From: Symsagittifera roscoffensis
Lineage: Eukaryota > Xenacoelomorpha > Acoela > Convolutidae
Assembly (NCBI RefSeq): GCF_963678635.1
Contig: NC_087063.1
Location: forward strand, 23,134,701 to 23,198,700
Direction: 5' to 3'
Length of the DNA stretch: 64,000 nucleotides
Positions within the stretch are counted from its first letter, which is position 1, and each line of letters begins with the position of its first letter. Position numbers and translations under genes: made by a program. Positions 11,770 through 25,069 of the stretch are shown here, piece by piece. A model generated the notes under the pieces. It searched no databases and had not been told where the DNA came from. It saw nothing but the letters and a program-made list of their open reading frames with translations.

Positions 11770-12741
11770 TAGTTGCTCTCTTTGGCTTAATAGATTTTTG
11801 AAGAATAGGTGTATCCGCTGGTGCGTGCTCGAGAGCGTCATCACCCAGCGAGTGCACCATTGGCGATAGACGAAACCACGCGTTGGTAATGAGGCTTCTT
11901 CCTTAAGGCCAGTACCTTGAGTTCCTCTTCTAAAGATGTTTAACTACGTCTCATCATAATCCGCTGTGTTTTCTTCTAGTACCAAACCTATCCTAACCAT
12001 AGGTCATTCGCCACCTGTTGCACCAGCTCGTGATTATCGTTCTTTCCTGGTCTCAATTTCAGCAAGCTGGCGCAATTGGGTAGTTCCAATTCCAGTACAA
12101 CATCCAAATCAACCCGCGTCGTGCTGTGATCGCGCGTCGTGAGCATTTGATATGTCCGACGAACGGCAGGGAGTTTTGATCGGACAGGGTAGTATGTATT
12201 TGGATCAAAAGTTCTACTCGGCGCGGGAATCATCACTCTTCCGCAAGCAGGGCTCTATCGTGTCCACCAACTGCAAGGTTTTGGCTGTGAGGCATATCCA
12301 GGTGATAACACGAAAATGTTTTTCACAACATTCCTTGTGAAACATTGCTGTATCGACGTTTTTGCCTCCATCATGACCTCAGTACTTATTGCCTATGAAA
12401 AGAGCCAAATGTTTAAGACGAAAGGACCAGTACTTTTAAATCTTAATTTTAAACAATTTCTGGACAACCCAACAAAGAAACAATTGATAAAAACTGAGAA
12501 AACTTCTACAAACAACATCGACTTGTGCACCTGGCATGTATAGTGCTCCTGATGATTTTGCAATCAACGCGAAAAACTCAAGCCAGTTGACGAGAAGAAC
12601 GTCAGCGCCAGGTTAGGCAAAGCGAGAGTAGTAGTGAAGCGGGCGTTTGATGCAAAATTTTGGCCGTCAGTTTTCACTTCATTATACATGCGTACAGAAA
12701 GAATTCAAGCACAGTGAATGAAACCCTCAAAAACTAAAACA

Positions 12742-14739
12742 AAAAACACTCAGACAAGATAGACCGTTAGGCAAAGAATGGGACAGTTCGGTAATAGCTT
12801 TAATGGACAATGATTTACCAAGGTGGGCGCAAGAAATTTTATCCCTGGGACCCAAACACCCGGTTAGGGATAAAATCAAAGAAATTCTTTTTTTGGCTCT
12901 TGTTGATACTTTTTTAATTCAATTGAAAAATTGGAAGGTAACAGGGCAGTCGTTGTGTGAGATTGAAGCATCAGCTAAAGCCTATGAAAAGCGAGTGAAA
13001 CAGACACTCTCTGATAGAGGGCTAGAAAAAGCTTTAAAAAATTTCAAAAACCATGATCTTTTTCCGTGCCATTTGATAAAAATGGTTTTGTTTTGTATCA
13101 TGAAAAAAGACCTATACGAAGCCAAATTTTTGGAACGTTTACAATTAGATCAAATTAAGTAAATAAATAACACTGTTGATTCGGTGGGGTTAAAAATTGA
13201 AAAAAAACATTAACAAAAAGCTGTTAAGGTCTGAAAAAGAACATTGACATAAGTGAAGATTTATACACCAAAATGAGGTCAACCAGGAATCAATCAGCTC
13301 TCTAGTACGGCTTAGCAAAGGTACACAAAAAGACAAACCACTGAGTCCTGTTCCCTGCCTGGAAGTTCAAATGAAGAATTGATCAAAATTTTGGCCAATT
13401 TTTTTTGAAAAAATTGAGAGAGCGATCATAGAAACAAACAAACAAGAAGCACGAAAACTTTATCAGCAAGAGAAACCCCGGACATTGCACGCAATACTAT
13501 GAAGAGATTAATAAACCTTTTTGTAGCTTGAACCTTTTTTAAGTGCAATGACATGTGTTATACACAGAAGAATGGTTTGGCTATGGGAGCTTTTTTGCAG
13601 TCATACTGGCAAATTTGTGGATGGAAGAGTTCGAACCTGTATTGAGGAAAATTATTCCCAAAAATTGCAAGTTCAGTGATGATCTAAATTGCATCTGTCA
13701 AGAATGTAGGAAAAAAGTTAGAAACAGATAGAAAGGTGTTGAATGTGAAAGCTGTTCATCTTGGTTTCACCAAAAATGTGGTAAGCTCCAAGAAATGGAA
13801 TATAGAAAATAGCTAATACTTGGTTTTTTCCGGCTTGCTGTGAGTTAAGAGAAAAAAACCAATAGTTAGAGGAAATTAAATTCTTTCTGAGATATGTAGA
13901 TGATATCATGAGAACTGTATAAGAAGATCCAGAAGAAATTTTAGACACGGCAAATAAGTTACATCCTTATTTTTAGTTTACTTTAGCAAAGGCTAAGGCG
14001 AAGGGCAACTTTGCCTTTCCTGACATTAACGTTAACGTGGACACACGTGAAACCGTAATCTTTGGATTGTCTCAAAAACCAACTGATAAAGGGACAATTT
14101 TAAATTTAGGAGCTCCACTCCATTTTAAGAAGAACAAAATAGAAGGCGCAGTTCCTCAAATATTTAGAAATTCCTCAATTTGGAATAAGTGGATCGTGGA
14201 TTGATAAAATTGTTTCAAAAACCATTGAGAGACTCATCAATGGAAAAACCGACAAGAGTCTTGGTAAGGATCTACATCAAGGAAGTATTGATAATACAGG
14301 CTTAACACCCATGATGGTGATGCAGTACCGAGGTAATGAAAGTCTGATATTTCGAAATAAGGTGCGGAACACAATCAAGGCATCAATTTTTTTCAGGAAG
14401 CTGAAAAACTCCCTTAAAATCTTCTTTTTTGAGTGAATTAAAATCAGAATTGGCTTACAAGATTTCATGTTGTGGATGTAACTTCACCTGTTTGGCCAAA
14501 CGGTTCGACATCTAACCACTAGAATTGACGAACACCGAAAAGAGGACTCACCCCTAGAACAACATCTAGGTGAGGGCACGAAATGAGGACACGAGCGCGG
14601 GAAGTCATGGGAGGTTATAGACCAAGCTAACAACAACGTCAAGATACTGACACCAGAAGCACTTCACATCTGGAAAGAGAATCTGAGAATAAACACGAGC
14701 GATGGGTTCAGGAGCAGGGAACTGACCCTGAAGTTATAG
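12742..14739 (+). pseudogene. Penelope-like element, copy 2, inactivated
   Basis: Same layout as copy 1: open N-terminal block at 12803-13162 (119 residues, identical to copy 1), GLAMGA, PHD-like cluster, YVDD at 13893-13904, GIY-YIG-like end, stop at 14737-14739. It shares the disabling stops of copy 1, so the lesions predate duplication. A few independent differences appear around 14220-14290. It is followed by the 160-bp satellite. Confidence 0.82.
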
Positions 14740-14804
14740 TTCCCAAAACAAATTTTTGTCTAATACAAAATTAAATCAGTTTCAAAATCTAAAAATTGAC
14801 TAGT

Positions 14805-16195
14805 TTCGAAAATGGAAAATGGGACAAAACGATAAATTGAACGTAATATTTTTGCATGTTCAACAAAAGAATTTTTTCAGTTTAAGCTATTTGCATATTG
14901 CAGTGGGTAAGGTTTTTTGAAATTCCAGCTCAAAATTAGTTTTATTTCCTCAAGTTTGAAATTAGCAACCCAATATTTGGATGCTGCCACGGCTTCACCT
15001 GTTGTTGCGATTTTGGCCTCCATATATGAGTAATCAAATCTTTTTATTTTACGTGATACGGGATTTTTTTCGAGATTTTTCAAAAAAAAATTTGAAAATG
15101 TAATATTAAAAAAAAGTTCACAAAGTTTGAAACTCTCAACCTTGTAGTTGGGTACTGCCAGGGTGCTCTCAGTGGTTGAGATTTTTGCCTCTAATAGTTT
15201 CGAAATTGGAAAATGGGACAAAACGAAAAATTGAACGTAATATTTTTGCATGTTCAACTAAAGAATTTTTTCAGTTTAAGCTATATAGCATATTGCAGTG
15301 GGTAAGGTTTTTTGAAATTCCAGCTCAAAATTAGTTTTATTTCCTCAAGTATTTCCTCCCCGCGCTATCTTCCTAATTTTCGAGGTATGACGTGTTTCAT
15401 GGTTTCTTTTTAATTTTCCAGAACATTTGAATGAAATTCTCAACCTTGTAGTTCGGCGCTGTGAAGGTACTCTCACGGTTTTCATGTTGCAAGTTTTGCG
15501 TCCCAATGCGACTGCTCTAATGCTTTCAGTTTCTGCGATGTGACATTTGCAGTGTTTTTTTAAAAATGGTTTTTAAGAATTTAGATTTAATAATGTTTTA
15601 CGTTCTGATATCTGGGGCTTTATCAGAGCACTCCTGAGGGCTGAAAACTTTTAGTTCTAGTTCGACTGCTTGAATCCTCCGCGTTTTCGAGATTTAACGT
15701 TTTGATGGTTTTTCGAAAAAAATTTCAGATAACCTAAATTTAATTTTGCGTTGTTTGTGGTATTCGTAACCATAATTTTGGGGGCTAACAGAGTTTTCTC
15801 TGAGATTGCAAATCTCGCCTCCATTATTGAGTGCTTCGTAGTTCTCAAGATATGGTACTTTTCTTGGTTTTTTCAAAAGAAGTAATCAGAAAACTTCAAT
15901 TTGAATCTTCTCAAAAATCGAAGTTTCTGACACTCTAGTTGGCTACTGCCAGTACCCTCAGAAGTTGCAAATCTTGCGTGCAAAAGCGATTGCTCAATAT
16001 TTTCCAGAATGTGAGGTTTTTCTGTCCTTTTAAAAATTTTCATTAAACTTCGATTAAAAAAATCACAAAATTGTATAGTGTTTCAAAATTAAAAAAAAAA
16101 CTTGACAAGCTTTTCAAAAAAAAATAAAATTGCCAATCTGTAATTAGGTGCTGTCAGCGTACACTCAAAGTATGCAAATTTTATTTCCAATATAT
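14805..16195. repeat. Degenerate ~160-bp tandem repeat, array unit 2
   Basis: Same seven diverged motif copies as unit 1, with the ~150-bp direct repeat present twice (starting near 14807 and 15200). Confidence 0.75.
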
Positions 16196-16663
16196 ACCGT
16201 TTTCGAAGCACCGGAGGTTTAATTCGAAGCGCCGCTAGCTTAGTTTATTTCGATGATATAATAATAGAATGTATCAGAAAATTAGAACTGATGATTTATT
16301 TTTGATGTAATTTTGGCGCGAACATCAATTTTGGAAAATTCCGATTGCTTGAATTTTTATGATTTTGTTGAGACATTGTCTTAGGTTATTTTTATGATCG
16401 ATGATCGTTTTATTAAATTTTAATACTTTTAAAATTGATGATGCACAAAAGAGACAAATTAGAAAAAGGGCCTTCCTTCCGTTTAGTTACGGTTGTGCAC
16501 AAGCTGGATATGGCCCATACCAGCATTACATAAAAACATCAATAAACAATATTGCCGGATTAAAATCAAGTCAGCTTTTAATGCCCTGTCATTTATTGTA
16601 TTTACTTCAACCGTCCCTCCTCTATAATAGCACTTTTGTAATTGTCTATGAATTGCGTCTTAC

Positions 16664-18373
16664 GAACCTTTGCTCAACGAAGGGCGTGGGTAAGGTCGAA
16701 GGATTGACTATATGCACAAGTAAGTGGAATGTTATTTGGTTCCCATCCATGTCTGAGATTAATTCCATATCAGATTTCGGATTTTTTTTTGATGTTCAAA
16801 TTATATCTGCTTTGTGGCAGTGCGTTTAACCAGTTTGAGGATCTTTTTTGGAGGCTAGCTCAAGTGCGTGTTTTTCACTGCCATTCAAGTTGTTCAAAAA
16901 ATTAGTTCTCTTTTGGTTTGTTCTTTCAGTTTTAAATTTTTCTTGCTCAGATATAGCTGTTAATGGGTCGTATGTGTCTAAGACAGACGAAATTTTAATT
17001 GACCATTCTAAAACAATCTCATAGTCAGATGGTAGCTTGTTTTTTAGACCTCCCATTTTCAGTGGCAAAGAAGCGACTTTTCTAAGTTGATGGTTTATTT
17101 TATCTTTACTAATTAAATTAAATTTGGAAAGAGATTCTCCTGCAGTATCTTCTCGAAGGCCTGCATGTTTTCTGTGGCATTGAGGGTAGTTCTAGCTAAG
17201 AAACGATGGTTTTTCTTCAACCTTTCTCGTGTAACAGGAGTACACATTTTATGGCGATATTTTCACGATCTTGCCGTTTTTTCTAAAGTAATTTGTTATG
17301 TTTTTCTAAGTGACTTTCTATGAAAGTTTTATATAATCAGTCTCGGATCCCTTGACAGACCAAAAAACTCTTTTCATCATTTTGGTTTCTGTTTTTGAAT
17401 ATCGTTTATCGCCTTGTTGTATTTTTCATCTTTTACAATGAGCTGGCATTTCCATGTTTTTACATGACATCCAAAAGTTTTCCGTATTTGCTAATGTTGT
17501 CAAGAACTGTTCGCAGGCTGTTGAAATTCCACATTGCGTTCCCATTGTCAGCATACCTTTTTTTCATTTTCCGCGTCTATCAGTAATACTGCATTGGATT
17601 CTGTTATCTTGTATTGCTCCCTAAGCGTATGAACTGCATATTCGATGCCACATTTCTTGTCAAGGCATAGTTGGTAATTCGATCCGAGTACCATAAGCTG
17701 GCTTTTTAAGCACTTTATGATCGTCCTACTTATTATATGCGAATAACTTTGCCTATGCCAATTGGCCGAACTAATGGGTTTTTATCAACTGTAATTAGTG
17801 GACATACATTATATGGTTCAAGAAGCTCAGGACTTAGTATTTCTGTCGATATTTTCTGGGCAATTTTAGCCAGTGTCTTTGATATTCCAACTGACTGTTG
17901 ACCAATGTGCGTTAGTATGCGTCTCCATTCCTTTGCAATCAAGCCTGCGGGTCCATGAGAGTCATGTGTTTTCACGGCAGCCTTCCTAATTTTCCGGGCG
18001 TTTATTTGGTCGAATGTGAATGCGTGGAAAGGGATTATATCTTCGGAGCATGATTTTATGTAGTATTTGTTTATTGGTTCCGCAGGAGGGTGTTTCTCAG
18101 TGAAGATTTGCTCAACAGTTTGAACCTTGACGGTTTCATTGAGTGAGAGAACAAACTGGGACGTATCAGTTAATTTTGCTAAAGCACTCGATATATTTGC
18201 AGTGCTCATTAATTATTTAAATTGCTGTGCTTCAGTTTCTACTTCCTTTTCTTACTCTTTATCAAGCTTTTGCAGCGCTTTCTTTTGCTAAAAAGCTCGT
18301 CCAGCTCGCCATTCCTTAAGCCTTCTTGCTACAATTTTGGAGTTCGATCAATCACTCTCCGATTTGGTTTTGA
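16664..18373 (-). pseudogene. PHD-RT retroelement, truncated, array unit 2
   Basis: Read right to left, 18209-17733 is an open 158-residue stretch: GPAGLIAKEWRRIL ... LSPELLEPYNVCPLITVDKN ... RPIGIGKVIRI, the N-terminal part of the RT domain. A shared ~250-bp deletion then fuses the region of RT motif A to a YADN box (expected YADD), followed by the LPLKMGGL block at 17068-16826 and the residues after it. Two breaks are specific to this unit: the C-terminal nuclease-like domain is deleted at 16664, and the element is cut at 18373, losing the PHD finger and upstream ORF. Not functional. Confidence 0.75.
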
Positions 18374-19063
18374 AAAACCGTAATCTTTTGATGGTCTCAA
18401 AAACCAATTGATACAGGGACAATTTTAAAATTGGGAGCTCCACTCTATCTTAAGAAGAACAAAATAGAAGGCGCAGTTCCTCAAATATTTAGAAATTCCT
18501 CAACTTGGAATAAGTGGATCGTGGATTGATAAAATTGTTTCGAAACCCATTGAGAGACTCATCAAGGCAAAAACCGACAAAAGTCTTGTTAAGGACCTAC
18601 ATCAAGGAAGTTTGATAATACAGGCACAACACCCATTATGGTGGTGCAGTACCGAGGTAATGAAAGTCTGATTTTTCCAAATAAGGTGCGGAACACAATC
18701 AAAGCATCAATTTTTTTCAGGAAGCTGAAAACCTGCCTTAACGTCTTCTTTTTTGCGTGAATTAAAATCAGAATTGGCTTACAAGATTTCATGTTGTGGA
18801 TGTAACTTCACCTATTTGGCCAAACGTTTCGACATCTAACCACTAGAATTGACGAACACCGAAAAGAGGACTCACCCGTAGAACAACATCTAGGTGAGGG
18901 CACGAAATGAGGGCACGAGCGCGGGAAGTCATGGGAGGTTATAGACCAAGCTAACAACAACGTCAAAATACTGACACCAGAAGCACTTCACATCTGGAAA
19001 GAGAGACTGAGAATAAACACGAGCGATGAGTTCAGGAGCAGGGAACTGACCCTGAAGTTATAG
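18374..19063 (+). pseudogene. Penelope-like element, 3' fragment, unit 3
   Basis: Begins after the YVDD region and keeps the C-terminal half. One frame reads HLFGQTFRHLTTRIDEHRKE, then EQHLGEGTK, a recognisable GIY-YIG-type endonuclease end; the stop is at 19061-19063. No RT core. Confidence 0.75.
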
Positions 19064-19129
19064 TTCCCAAAACAAATTTTTGTCTAATACAAAATTAAAT
19101 CAGTTTCGAAATCTAAAAATTGACTAGTT

Positions 19130-20115
19130 TCGAAAATGGAAAATGGGACAAAACGATAAATTGAACGTAATATTTTTGCATGTTCAACAAAAGAATTTTT
19201 TCAGTTTAAGCTATTTGCATATTGCAGTGGGTAAGGTTTTTTGAAATTCCAGCTCAAAATTAATTTTATTTCCTCAAGTATTTCCTCCCCGCGCTATCTT
19301 CCTATTTTTCGAGGTATGACGTGTTTCATGGTTTCTTTTTAATTTTCCAGAACATTTGAATGAAATTCTCAACCTTGTAGTTCGGCGCTGTGAAGGTACT
19401 CTCACGGTTTTCATGTTGCAAGTTTTGCGTCCCAATGCGACTGCTCTAATGCTTTCAGTTTCTGCGATGTGACATTTGCAGTGTTTTTTTAAAAATGGTT
19501 TTTAAGAATTTAGATTTTACGTTCTGATATCTGGGGCTTTATCAGAGCACTCCTGAGGGCTGAAAACTTTTAGTTCTAGTTCGACTGCTTGAATCCTCCG
19601 CGTTTTCGAGATTTAACGTTTCGATGGTTTTTCAAAAAAATTTCAGATAACCTAAATTTAGTTTTGCGTTGTTTGTGGTATTCGTAACCATAATTTTGGG
19701 GGCTAACAGAGTTTTCTCTGAGATTGCAAATCTCGCCTCCATTATTGAGTGCTTCGTAGTTCTCAAGATATGGTACTTTTCTTGGTTTTTTCAAAAGAAA
19801 TAATCAGAAAACTTCAATTTGAATCTTCTCAAAAATCGAAGTTTCTGACACTCTAGTTGGCTACTGCCAGTACCCTCAGAAGTTGCAAATCTTGCGTGCA
19901 AAAGCGATTGCTCAATATTTTCCAGAATGTGAGGTTTTTCTGTCCTTTTAAAAATTTTCATTAAACTTCGATTAAAAAAATCACAAAATTGTATAGTGTT
20001 TCAAAATAAAATAAAAAACTTGACAAGCTTTTCAAAAAAAAATAAAATTGCCAATCTGTAATTAGGTGCTGTCAGCGTACACTCAAAGTATGCAAATTTT
20101 ATTTCCAATATATAC
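19130..20115. repeat. Degenerate ~160-bp tandem repeat, unit 3 (shortened)
   Basis: Lacks the first two motif copies. The sequence switches at ~19275 from the left flank of the first 150-bp direct repeat to the right flank of the second, as expected from recombination between the two direct repeats that units 1, 2 and 4 retain. Confidence 0.75.
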
Positions 20116-20574
20116 CGTTTTCGAAGCACCGGAGGTTTAATTCGAAGCGCCGCTAGCTTAGTTTATTTCGATGATATAATAATAGAATGTATCAGAAAAT
20201 TAGAACTGATGATTTATTTTTGATGTAATTTTGGCGCGAACATCAATTTTGGAAAATTCCGATTGCTTGAATTTTTATGATTTTGTTGAGACATTGTCTT
20301 AGGTTATTTTTATGATCGATGATCGTTTTATTAAATTTTAATACTTTTAAAATTGATGATGCACAAAAGAGACAAATTAGAAAAAGGGCCTTCCGTTTAG
20401 GTACGGTTGTGAACAAGCTGGATATGGCCCATACCAGCATTACAAAAAAAATCAATAAACAATATTGCCGGATTAAAATCAAGTCAGCTTTTAATGCCCT
20501 GTCATTTATTGTATTTACTTCAACCGTCCCTCCTCTATAATAGCACTTTTGTAATTGTCTATGAATTGCGTCTT

Positions 20575-22441
20575 ACGCAGTGGTCTGCACCCTTGTATAT
20601 AAAAGATAGCGCTCCTGAGCAGCGCGAAGCTTGTCTTAGTTTTTATATAGTATAATGTTTCTGAGCAGCTTTCATGCCTTTTTTCTAAATTTTTCAGCTA
20701 TGCGCTGCATTGTCCGCTTAGCTGCTGGTGTGGCACCACCAGTGCAGCCAAAATTGAGCGGACAGAATCTGTTCTGTTTGACTCGAAGAACTCTGCTGGT
20801 ATTTTGAGTTTTTCAGTGATTCGTGGTACTTATAGGGGTCTTTCAGTAATCACTAATCTTTGTGAAGTTTTTTCGTGCGGGTTGAAGACTTTGACAACAA
20901 AGAAGGTTCGGCTAAATCTTGAGCACCATATTCCAGTTGCTCTTACATCTAGCCGATCGTCTTCATCAGTTCTGAGTGAACCGTTGAAAAAAAGTCTCGC
21001 CTTGCAACGACTGAAGTTTCAGCTCGATTTTAACATCATAGCAAGGCTCGCTCATGAGGTTGGCAAAGGTATCTCTTACTTCGCAATGCCTCATGTGGGT
21101 GTATCCACCCTTCGCTCAACGAAGGGCGTCGGTAAGGTCGAAGGATTGACTACATGCACATGTAAGTGGAATGTTTTTTGGTTCCCTCCATGTCTGAGAT
21201 TAATTCCATATCGGATTTCGGATTTTTTTGAGGTTGAAATTATATCTGCTTTGTGGCAGTGCGTTTAACCAGTTTGAGGATCTTTTTTTGGAGGCTAGCT
21301 CAAGTGCGTGTTTTTCACTGCCACTCAAATTGTTCAAAAACTTAGTTCTCTTTTGGTTTGTTCTTTCAGTTTTAAATTTTTGTTTCTCAGATATAGCTGT
21401 TAATGGGTCGTATGTGTCTAAAACAGACGAAATTTTAATTGACCATTCTAAAACAATCTCATAGTCAGATGGTAGCTTGATTTTTCTCTCATAGTCAGAT
21501 GGTAGGTATTTTTCATCTTTTACAATGAGCTGGCATTTCGATGTCTTTACATGATATCCAAGAACGTTGTCAAGAACTGTTCGCAGGCTGTTGAAATTCC
21601 ACACTGCAACCCATTGTCTGCATATTTTTTTGCATTTTCCGCGTCTATCAGTAATACTGCATTGGATTCTGTTATCTTGTATTGCTTCCTAAGCGTATGA
21701 ACTGCATATTCGATGCCACATTTCGTGTCAAGGCATAGTTGGTAATTCGATCCGAGTACCATATGCTGGCTTTTTAAGCACTTTATGATCGTCCTAACTA
21801 TTATATGCGGATAACTTTGCCTATACCAATTGGCCGAACTACTGGATTTTTATCAACTGTAATTAGTGGACATACATTATATGGTTCAAGAAGCTCAGGA
21901 CTTAGTATTTCTGTCGATATTTTCTGTGCAATTTTGGCCAGTGTCTTTGATATTCCAACTGACTGTTGACCAATGGGCGTTAGTATGCGTCTCCACTCAT
22001 TTGCAATCAAGCCTGAGGGTCCAAGATAGGCATGCGTTGTCACGGCAGCCTTCCTAATTTTCCCGGCGTTTATTTGGTCGAATGTGGATGCGTGGAAAGG
22101 GATTATATCTTCGGAGCATGATTTTATGTAGTATTTGTTTATTGGCTCCGCAGGAAGGTGTTTCTCAGTTAGGATTTGCTCAACAGTTTGAAACTTGACG
22201 GTTTCATCGAGTGAGATAACAAACTGGGACGTATCAGTTAATTTTGCTAAAGCACTCGATATTTTTGCAGTGCTCATTAATTAGTTAAATTGCTGTGCTT
22301 CAGTTTCTACTTCCTTTTCTTACTCTTTATCAAGCTTTTGCAGCGCTTTCCTTTGCTAAAAAGATCGTCCAGCTCGCCATTCCTTAAGCCTCCTTGCTAC
22401 AGTTTTGGAGTTCGATCAATCACTCTCCGATTTGGTTTTGA
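20575..22441 (-). pseudogene. PHD-RT retroelement, truncated, unit 3
   Basis: Right to left: 22277-21801 encodes the RT N-terminal region (GPSGLIANEWRRIL ... SPELLEPYNVCPLI). Next, 21762-21547 reads CGIEYAVHTLRKQY ... LLIDAENA fused directly to KKYADNG, so motifs A and C are joined by a deletion. A second unit-specific deletion of ~390 bp follows at ~21483, with CTCATAGTCAGATGGTAG repeated at the break. Then comes the SDYEIVLEWS region (21604-21200) and the C-terminal cysteine-rich/nuclease-like domain (to ~20800). Dead. Confidence 0.75.
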
Positions 22442-22442
22442 A

Positions 22443-23132
22443 AAACCGTAATCTCTTGATGGTCTCAAAAACCAATTGATACAGGGACAATTTTAAAATT
22501 GGGAGCTCCACTCTATCTTAAGAAGAACAAAATAGAAGGTGCAGTTCCTCAAATATTTAGAAATTCCTCAACTTGGAATAAGTGGATCGTGGATTGATAA
22601 AATTGTTTCAAAACACATTGAGAGACTCATCAAGGCAAAAACCGACAAAAGTCTTGTTAAGGACCTACATCAAGGAAGTTTTGATAATACAGGCACAACA
22701 CCCATTATGGTGGTGCAGAACCGAGGTAATGAAAGTCTGATATTTCCAAATAAGGTGCGGAACACAATCAAAGCATCAATTTTTTTCAGGAAGCTGAAAA
22801 CCTGCCTTAACGTCTTCTTTTTTGCGTGAATTAAAATCAGAATTGGCTTACAAGATTTCATGTTGTGGATGTAACTTCACCTATTTGGCCAAACGTTTCG
22901 ACATCTAACCACTAGAATTGACGAACACCGAAAAGAGGACTCACCCGTAGAACAACATCTAGGTGAGGGCACGAAATGAGGGCACGAGCGCGGGAAGTCA
23001 TGGGAGGTTATAGACCAAGCTAACAACAACGTCAAGATACTGACACTAGAAGCACTTCACATCTGGAAAGAGAGACTGAGAATAAACACCAGCGATGAGT
23101 TCAGGAGCAGGGAACTGACCCTGAAGTTATAG
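22443..23132 (+). pseudogene. Penelope-like element, 3' fragment, unit 4
   Basis: Same C-terminal PLE segment as unit 3, with the RIDEHRKEDSP block and a stop at about 23130. The 22539-22829 open stretch is part of it (SWIDKIVSKHIERLIKAKT ... KLKTCLNVF). Confidence 0.75.
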
Positions 23133-23197
23133 TTCCGAAAACAAATTTTTGTCTAATACAAAATTAAATAAGTTTTAAAATCTAAAAATTGACTAGT

Positions 23198-24605
23198 TTC
23201 GAAATTGGAAAATGGGACAAAACGAAAAATTGAACGTAATATTTTTGCATGTTCAACAAAAGAATTTTTTCAGTTTAAGCTATTTGCATATTGCAGTGGG
23301 TAAGGTTTTTTGGAATTCCAGCTCAAAATTAGTTTTATTTCCTCAAGTTTGAAATTAGCAACCCAATATTTGGATGCTGCCACGGCTTCACCTGTTGTTG
23401 CGATTTTGGCTTCCATATATGAGTAATCAAATCTTTTTATTTTACGTGATACGGGATTTTTTTCGAGATTTTTCAAAAAAAATTTTGAAAACGTAATATT
23501 AAAAAAATTCACAAAGTTTGAAACTCTCAACCTTGTAGTTGGGTACTGCCAGGGTGCTCTCAGTGTTTGAGATTTTTGCCTCTAATAGTTTCGAAATTGG
23601 AAAATGGGACAAAACAAAAAATTGAACGTAATATTTTTGCATGTTCAACAAAATAATTTTTTCAGTTTAAGCTATATAGCATATTGCAGTGGGTAAGGTT
23701 TTTTGAAATTCCAGCTCAAAATTAGTTTTATTTCCTCAAGTATTTCCTCCCCGCGCTATCTTCCTAATTTTCGAGGTATGACGTGTTTCATGGTTTCATT
23801 TTAATTTTCCAGAACATTTGAATGAAATTCTTAACCTTGTAGTTCGGCGCTGTGAAGGTACTCTCACGGTTTTCATGTTGCAAGTTTTGCGTCCCAATGC
23901 GACTGCTCTAATGCTTTCAGTTTCTGCGATGTGACATTTGTAGTGTTTTTTAAAAATGGTTTTTAAGAATTTCGATTTAAATTTTTTTAGGTTCTGATAT
24001 CTGGGGCTTTATCAGAGGGGCTTTATCAGAGCACTCCTGAGGGCTGAAAACTTTTAGTTCTAATTCGACTACTTGAATCCTCCGCATTTTCGAGATTTAA
24101 CGTTTTGATGGTTTTTTCAAAAAAAATTCAGATAACCTAAATTTAATTTTGCGTAGTTTGTGTTATTCCTAACCATAATTTTGGGGGCTATCAGAGTTTT
24201 CTCTGAGATTGCAAATCTTGCCTCCATTAATGAGTGCTAATTTTTTTCGTAGTTTTCAAGATATGGTCCATTTCTTGGTTTTTTCCTTAAAAAACAATCA
24301 GAAAACTTCAATTTGAATCTTCTCGAAAATCGAAGTTCCTGACACTGTAGTTGGCTACTGCCAGTACCCTCAGAAGTTGCAAATCTTGCGTGCAAAAGCG
24401 ATTGCTCAATATTTTCCAAAATGTGAGGTTTTTCTGTCCTTTTAAAAATTTTCATTAAACTTCGATTAAAAAAATCACAAAAATGTATAGTGTTTCAAAA
24501 TAAAAAAAAAATTCACAAGCTTTTCAAAAAAAATAAAATTGCCAATCTGTAATTAGGTGCTATCAGCGTACACACAAAGTATGCAAATTTTATTTCCAAT
24601 ATATA
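23198..24605. repeat. Degenerate ~160-bp tandem repeat, unit 4
   Basis: Seven diverged motif copies with the ~150-bp direct repeat present twice (near 23200 and 23590). A small local duplication, GGGGCTTTATCAGA, occurs near 24005; unit 5 shares it. Confidence 0.75.
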
Positions 24606-25069
24606 CCGTTTTCGAAGCACCGGAGGTTTAATTCGAAGCGCCGCTAGCTTAGTTTATTTCGATGATATAATAATAGAATGTATCAGACAATTAGAACTGA
24701 TGATTTATTTTTGATGTAATTTTGGCGCGAACATCAATTTTGGAAAATTCCGATTGCTTGAATTTTTATGATTTTGTTGAGACATTGTCTTAGGTTATTT
24801 TTATGATCGATGATCGTTTTATTAAATTTTAATACTTTTAAAATTGATGATGCACAAAGAGACAAATTAGAAAAAGGGCCTTCCGTTTAGGTACGGTTGT
24901 GAACAAGCTGGATATGGCCCATACCAGCATTACAAAAAAAATCAATAAACAATATTGCCAGATTAAAATCAAGTCAGCTTTTAATGCCTTGTCATTTATT
25001 GTATTTACTTCAACCGTCCCTCCTCTATAATAGCACTTTTGTAATTGTCAATGAATTGCGTCTTACGCA

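Larger units (their letters stand above)
9542..16663. repeat. Right copy of the ~9.54 kb tandem duplication
   Basis: Matches 1-7122 at an offset of 9541-9542. Identity stops at 16663, where this copy lacks ~530 bp that the left copy keeps (7123 to ~7629). The next base aligns to a point further inside the RT element, which fits a later deletion in the right copy. Confidence 0.93.
18374..22442. repeat. Composite repeat module, array unit 3
   Basis: About 4.07 kb: PLE 3' part (+), 160-bp satellite, spacer, PHD-RT fragment (-). The left junction (TTTTGAA fused to AACCGTAATC of the PLE) is the same as at 22442, so units 2/3 and 3/4 derive from one rearrangement that was then tandemly copied. Confidence 0.8.
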
